Below are positions 60,361 to 64,000 of a stretch of DNA of 64,000 nt, piece after piece; the stretch's first letter is position 1; each line of letters begins with the position of its first letter. Origin of the DNA: Ignavibacteriales bacterium. Its GTDB lineage: Bacteria; Bacteroidota; Ignavibacteria; Ignavibacteriales; Ignavibacteriaceae. The position numbers were made by a program, and so were the translations under genes. Below the pieces are notes generated by a model. That model did not search any database and was not told the DNA's origin. It saw nothing but the letters and a program-made list of their open reading frames with translations. The DNA is taken from positions 1-64,000 of the forward strand of contig JADJNX010000002.1 of NCBI GenBank assembly GCA_016714125.1, read 5' to 3'.

Positions 60361-61171
60361 CTGAAACCAGATTGGTTTTAACAATTTGAAGTCTGGAGAT
60401 TGCGTCTGTTATTAGCTCATCAATCTTGTTTAGAATTAGTAACTCCCCCTTAAAATTGACCTGATCTTTCTGAAGGTTGTCGTGAAATTTCCCAAATATC
60501 GGGGTTATCTGTTTTAGTCCCATATATGAAAGTACGGGTTTCAATTTGTGACAAGACTTCCGGCACCCCTCAACATCTTGCTGTTCAAGTTTTTGTTTGA
60601 TAATCTCAAGAATGGGAGGTGTATTGGCTATAAAATTTTCAATCAATTCAGCAGCAAATTGTTTATCGCCCTGAGATATCTCAAACAGATAAGTGAGATC
60701 AAACTGATTATCCACCAGATACGTCAAACCCCTTGTTTGAGTTTGGTCACTTGGAGCAGGATCTTGAATAGAGCCTGTCAATTTTCCGATTACATCCAAT
60801 AATTCCTTCCCTGAAACAGGTTTACCAATACATGCATTCATCCCGGCTTTAAATACTCGTTCATTCGATTCTTGAATTAATGAAGCTGTAAGTGCAATTA
60901 TAGGTATGTCTTTCTTTGGTGAATCGAATTCTTTCCTGATTACACGACTGGCAGTAACCCCATCCATTTCGGGCATGGCAAGATCCATAAGAATTATATC
61001 GTAATCATTATTTTTTAGTAGCTTGATGGCTTCGAGTCCGTTTGCGGCAGTGTCGATTTTCATTGAATAACGACGAAGAATATTTATCACGACAATACGG
61101 TTTGAGTCGATGTCATCAACAAGAAGAACACTCAAATTGGAAAATAATTTTCCGGCTGTTTTTTTAGACAT
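60353..61171 (-). CDS. Response regulator with HPt domain
   Basis: A 272-residue signalling protein without an output DNA-binding domain. An N-terminal receiver domain has VLLVDDIDSNRIVV, the phospho-acceptor Asp in ILMDLAMPEMDG, IIALTA and KPVSGKEL with the conserved Lys. The C-terminal histidine phosphotransfer domain has the phospho-His in CRKSCHKLKPVLSYMG. Such proteins relay phosphate between a histidine kinase and further partners; no kinase is adjacent. It overlaps the glycerate kinase gene. Confidence 0.88.
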   Translation of the reverse strand: MSKKTAGKLFSNLSVLLVDDIDSNRIVVINILRRYSMKIDTAANGLEAIKLLKNNDYDIILMDLAMPEMDGVTASRVIRKEFDSPKKDIPIIALTASLIQESNERVFKAGMNACIGKPVSGKELLDVIGKLTGSIQDPAPSDQTQTRGLTYLVDNQFDLTYLFEISQGDKQFAAELIENFIANTPPILEIIKQKLEQQDVEGCRKSCHKLKPVLSYMGLKQITPIFGKFHDNLQKDQVNFKGELLILNKIDELITDAISRLQIVKTNLVSDE

Positions 61172-61224
61172 TTTTTGGAACCAGGTAAGAACTTATTTAA
61201 ATCATCACATCTGCAAACATAAAA

Positions 61225-61249
61225 AAAAGGCTGCTAAAAGCAGCCTTTT
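61225..61249 (-). terminator. Terminator of the TonB receptor gene
   Basis: 10-bp stem AAAAGGCTGC / GCAGCCTTTT with loop, followed on the minus strand by eight U. It lies about 145 bases past the receptor stop. Confidence 0.9.
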
Positions 61250-61341
61250 GGGGGGAATGTATTCGTTAAACACATTAGAGGGATAAGTGTTTAACATACG
61301 ATTCAAACTTAATCGCTGAAAGACAGACTGGCAAGTATAAT

Positions 61342-61392
61342 TCGACAAACCATGCTTTTTGCTCGACAAACCATGCTTTTTGCTCGACAAAA
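61342..61392. repeat. 21-base tandem repeat
   Basis: Two perfect 21-base copies (61342-61362 and 61363-61383, TCGACAAACCATGCTTTTTGC is the unit) plus a partial third, just past the TonB receptor stop. It is a multiple of three, so it could once have been coding, but no frame gives a credible extension. Confidence 0.85.
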
Positions 61393-63612
61393 TCATTCAA
61401 AGTAGATTTTGAGGGTAGTTCTAAGATTTCTCCCCGCCTCAGGCATCACACTTTTTACCCTCGAAAGATGGTTTCTGTATTCAATATTAAGGATGTTATC
61501 AACGCCCATGGAGAGAAGTCCTGTGAATTGTCCAATCGAGAATGACTGTCGAAATCCAAAATTTAACAGACCATATCCTGCCGTGGAAGTTTCGAAATTG
61601 TCCACGCGTTCCTGAGGTGCAGCCAGTTCCCAGCCCAGATCAATAGTGGAACCTTTCCAGATTTGTTGCTGAAGCTCTAAATAAAGTTTTGCCGGAGGTA
61701 TTTGTGGCAGCGCACCTCCTGAATCCATATTGCCCTGGGTAAACCCAATTTTAGCTGAAATTGTTGTACCTGCCACAGGGGTAAATTCAGTTTGCACCTC
61801 TATCCCTTTGATAACTGCATCCACACCCTGGCTCGAGTAAACCGGTAAAAAGGTTTGGTAATTAATCTCACCCGTGTTTCTTGGAATAATAAAGGAGGAA
61901 AGTTGGAAATAATATAAATTGATAATTGTGTAAAAGCCAGAAGTCGTTAAATAAGCAAATAGTTCCGCACCATAACCATGTTCGGAAGACAACTTCGGAT
62001 TTCCTGTTTCATAAGAATAGGCGGCAAGATGTGGCCCCTCTGAGAATAATTCTTCGATTGTGGGGACTCTTGAAGAACGACTTAAACTAAGTCCCCCAAA
62101 AAGGGATTTTGTAATTTCATAAATTGAAGAGAAAGCAAAGGAATAAGTAACAAAATCCCTTTCCTGAATATATCCAATTTTAGCCTGTTTTTCTCTCTCC
62201 GGAGTGATCACATCTCTGTTGATTCTGCCGCCAAATTCAAAACTGAGGCGATCATAATTGAATGGTTGCCAGAAATAGAGAGCCAAATTAGTTGAAACAG
62301 ATTTGGGAGTAAATACAAAACCGCCAATTTCAAAATCCCGATATTGCCCTGATATACCAATAATCCCATCTTCATTAAACCCAAATAGATGGTGCTCAAA
62401 ATTGAGATAACCTGAATAATCAAGTATCTTAAACTCTGCTCCGATTAGATCAGCTCTCTCAAACTCTTTATGCCGGTAAAAAGACCTGTTAACATGGAGT
62501 GTTGCATTGTGCAAAAGGAGCGAGTTAAAATTTAGTGAAGTTTTAATTGAGTGAACATTTCTGAATACCGATATCCTGACACCATTTGGATGTGCTCCCA
62601 CAAATCCACCGGGAATACCATACTCCATATCGATGCTACGATAAGAATAACCGGCAAATCCTCCCGGTTTGATGTAAGACATTCCTGTTCCTAAACCGGT
62701 TATATTCGAATAAGAATTTTTAAGATTACCCCCGGGAGTATAAAGATCACCCGTGCTCCGTGTTGTCATGCTCCCCTTCAATACAATGCTCCCAAATCCA
62801 TAGTCAGCATTTGCCCCTATCAATGCTCCGTTGTTTGCACTTTCGTAATAACTTCCGGCACTTGCAGAAAGTCCAGTATGGGCTTCAACAGGGATATCAT
62901 GTCTTATGATATTTATAACACCACCTATGGTAACCGGTGAAAATAGAAGGGTTCTGGGCCCTCTTATAACGTCAGCTCTGGTAATCGAAAATGGTTCTAT
63001 TGTAAGAGCATGATCAGGAGAGGTTGCGCTCAGATCGCTCGTGCGTGCCCCATCCTCGGTAAATAGTATTCTATCCCCACCCAACCCCCTGAAAACGGGT
63101 CTTGCGGGCGCAGGGCCCATTGATCTGATGGCAATCCCTGTCTCATTTTTTAATGTAGAAGCCAATGTAAGCCCAAGATTTTTCTGAAGATCAACGCCTT
63201 CAACAAGTCCATTAAGATTGGAAATCTCTTCAAATTTTGAGTGTGAATGGTTCCCCGTTACAAGAACTGTCTCTAATTCGATGTTTTTGGGCACAAGAAA
63301 TACAGCCAACGAAATTAGAGTGTCTTTTCTTGCACTTATTTCGAGTGTATAATCATAATAGCCAAGATGCGAAACGTTTATATGAACAACTTTATCCACC
63401 GGGAGCACAAGGTTAAACTCTCCCGTGGCATCGGTTATCATCCCTTTACCGGACTCAACAACAGAAACAGAGGCTGCCGAAACAGCCTCTTTACTGTAAG
63501 AGTCAACTACCTTCCCTTTTAACATTATACCTTGTCCACTTTGGGCTTGAACAGTCAAACCAAACAGGATCCAGGCAAAGATGATAAACAATCTGATATT
63601 TTGATTCTTCAT
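61393..63612 (-). CDS. TonB-dependent receptor (ZnuD-like)
   Basis: An outer-membrane active transporter of 739 residues with signal peptide (LFIIFAWILFGLTVQA). A carboxypeptidase-regulatory-like N-domain (MLKGKVVDSYSKEAVSAASVSV) is followed by the plug and a 22-strand barrel. The plug text SMGPAPARPVFRGLGGDRIL, DGARTSDLSATSPDHAL and RGPRTLLFSPVTIGGVINI is like the ZnuD zinc-receptor group, and the TonB-box region and a His-rich SHSKFEE lie near the start. The C-terminus ends KIYFE. The substrate (zinc or another metal complex) is inferred from similarity only. A palindrome 26 bases before the ATG may be an operator. Confidence 0.85.
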   Translation of the reverse strand: MKNQNIRLFIIFAWILFGLTVQAQSGQGIMLKGKVVDSYSKEAVSAASVSVVESGKGMITDATGEFNLVLPVDKVVHINVSHLGYYDYTLEISARKDTLISLAVFLVPKNIELETVLVTGNHSHSKFEEISNLNGLVEGVDLQKNLGLTLASTLKNETGIAIRSMGPAPARPVFRGLGGDRILFTEDGARTSDLSATSPDHALTIEPFSITRADVIRGPRTLLFSPVTIGGVINIIRHDIPVEAHTGLSASAGSYYESANNGALIGANADYGFGSIVLKGSMTTRSTGDLYTPGGNLKNSYSNITGLGTGMSYIKPGGFAGYSYRSIDMEYGIPGGFVGAHPNGVRISVFRNVHSIKTSLNFNSLLLHNATLHVNRSFYRHKEFERADLIGAEFKILDYSGYLNFEHHLFGFNEDGIIGISGQYRDFEIGGFVFTPKSVSTNLALYFWQPFNYDRLSFEFGGRINRDVITPEREKQAKIGYIQERDFVTYSFAFSSIYEITKSLFGGLSLSRSSRVPTIEELFSEGPHLAAYSYETGNPKLSSEHGYGAELFAYLTTSGFYTIINLYYFQLSSFIIPRNTGEINYQTFLPVYSSQGVDAVIKGIEVQTEFTPVAGTTISAKIGFTQGNMDSGGALPQIPPAKLYLELQQQIWKGSTIDLGWELAAPQERVDNFETSTAGYGLLNFGFRQSFSIGQFTGLLSMGVDNILNIEYRNHLSRVKSVMPEAGRNLRTTLKIYFE

Positions 63613-63637
63613 TTTTAACTAACTAATATTTTAAATT

Positions 63638-63653
63638 TAATACTAAAGTATTA
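63638..63653 (-). promoter_or_regulatory. 16-bp palindrome upstream of the TonB receptor
   Basis: TAATACT-AA-AGTATTA: two perfect 7-base half-sites with a 2-base centre, 26-41 bases before the start codon. It may be a binding site for a metalloregulator of the Fur/Zur type, by position and symmetry; no consensus match is claimed. Confidence 0.4.
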
Positions 63654-63703
63654 CTTTAAGTGAAAGCTTAAAATTCAATTCATAGTATTGTTATATGATC
63701 CTT

Positions 63704-64000
63704 CTATTGAACCAACACTTTAAAGGTTCCTGAACGGAAATCATTGTGTCCTTCGTGAACTATAAAAAACTCAATGGTCGTCATTCCTGCTTTTTTTCCT
63801 CTCAAATGAATCTCAAATTCTGCATCAGGTTCGTCTGCATGTCTCCACAATTCCACCATGGAAGTATCAGCTATACTCCATGAAAGTTTTTTCGCTTTGT
63901 CTGTTGGTGGCTCGATAACATTACGACTTGCATCGTAGAACTTTACATCCATATGATCCGTTGAGGCTCCAAGCGGCACTTTTAAAGTATCTGTTGACAC
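63704..64000 (-). CDS. Partial unknown protein upstream of the TonB receptor
   Basis: The last 98 codons of a gene whose start is beyond the window (the GTG at 63998-64000 is only the first available codon). It reads as beta strands: VPLGASTDHMDVKFYD, KLSWSIADTSMVEL, AEFEIHLRGKKAGMTTIEFFIVHEGHNDFRS. The His-rich HADEPDAEF and VHEGHND sites could bind metal. It is probably a secreted or lipoprotein accessory of the receptor, with a 91-base gap between. I do not recognise the family. Confidence 0.65.
   Translation of the reverse strand: MSTDTLKVPLGASTDHMDVKFYDASRNVIEPPTDKAKKLSWSIADTSMVELWRHADEPDAEFEIHLRGKKAGMTTIEFFIVHEGHNDFRSGTFKVLVQ

Noticed and set aside
61205..61396. Minus-strand ORF with repeated SKKHGLS
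   Set aside because: It is produced by the 21-base tandem repeat and the terminator; no support as a gene.

Overview
The window looks like a chromosomal segment of an Ignavibacteria-type bacterium (Bacteroidota/Chlorobi lineage). At least eight genes encode secreted proteins that end in the type IX secretion (T9SS) C-terminal sorting domain, with the QNYPNPFNP core that is typical of Ignavibacteriales, often preceded by a LPVELTSF linker module. Several promoters fit the Bacteroidota -33/-7 pattern (TTG, about 20 nt, TAnnTTTG). The species cannot be fixed from sequence alone. No rRNA, tRNA, CRISPR array, transposase or phage gene was seen.

Layout. 1-4.2 kb: a degraded M20 peptidase gene and a degraded T9SS cargo gene, both full of frameshifts, followed by a strict 25-unit octamer array. 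4.4-6.35 kb: the cysteine synthesis operon cysE-cysK, preceded by a previously uncalled 35-codon ORF ending in eight Cys codons out of nine, a probable cysteine attenuator. 6.5-8.6 kb: a TIGR03790-type T9SS cargo. 8.7-12.4 kb: methyltransferase, unknown (GNAT-like?), acyl carrier protein, ketoacyl synthase III, and an opposing GT4 glycosyltransferase. 12.4-16.9 kb: prolyl oligopeptidase and a Ycf48-like T9SS cargo. 17.2-18.1 kb: PPK2. 18.3-28.5 kb: four minus-strand T9SS cargo genes with near-identical C-terminal cassettes, duplicated terminators, short tandem repeats, and long structured 5' leaders. 28.5-29.4 kb: non-coding, with a duplicated twin-hairpin element. 29.4-36.1 kb: plus-strand operon pyk, AmmeMemoRadiSam radical SAM gene, GT2, nadK, Lon-like protease. 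36.1-40.6 kb: minus-strand operon lon, fRMsr, dnaX. 40.9-45.1 kb: a 1.4-kb-codon SdrD-like T9SS cargo behind a sigma-54-like promoter. 45.5-50.9 kb: a beta-barrel protein, then a plus-strand operon truA, SRPBCC-like, DUF2231-like, OMP, enoyl-CoA hydratase, envelope protein. 50.9-57.3 kb: minus-strand operon GH13 amylase, gatB, lepB, two M16 peptidases. 57.5-64 kb: an archaeal-type ATPase, glycerate 2-kinase, response regulator-HPt, a ZnuD-like TonB receptor and a partial gene.

Many housekeeping genes (cysK, pyk, nadK, lon, prolyl oligopeptidase and others) carry one or two single-base frameshifts. In pyk the shift maps to an A7 tract, so most are probably sequencing or assembly errors, and I give the gene extent across the break. 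The most unusual signals are regulatory: the poly-Cys leader peptide, and a leader RNA family in front of T9SS cargo genes in which stem differences between copies are compensated by G-U pairs on the transcribed strand only.
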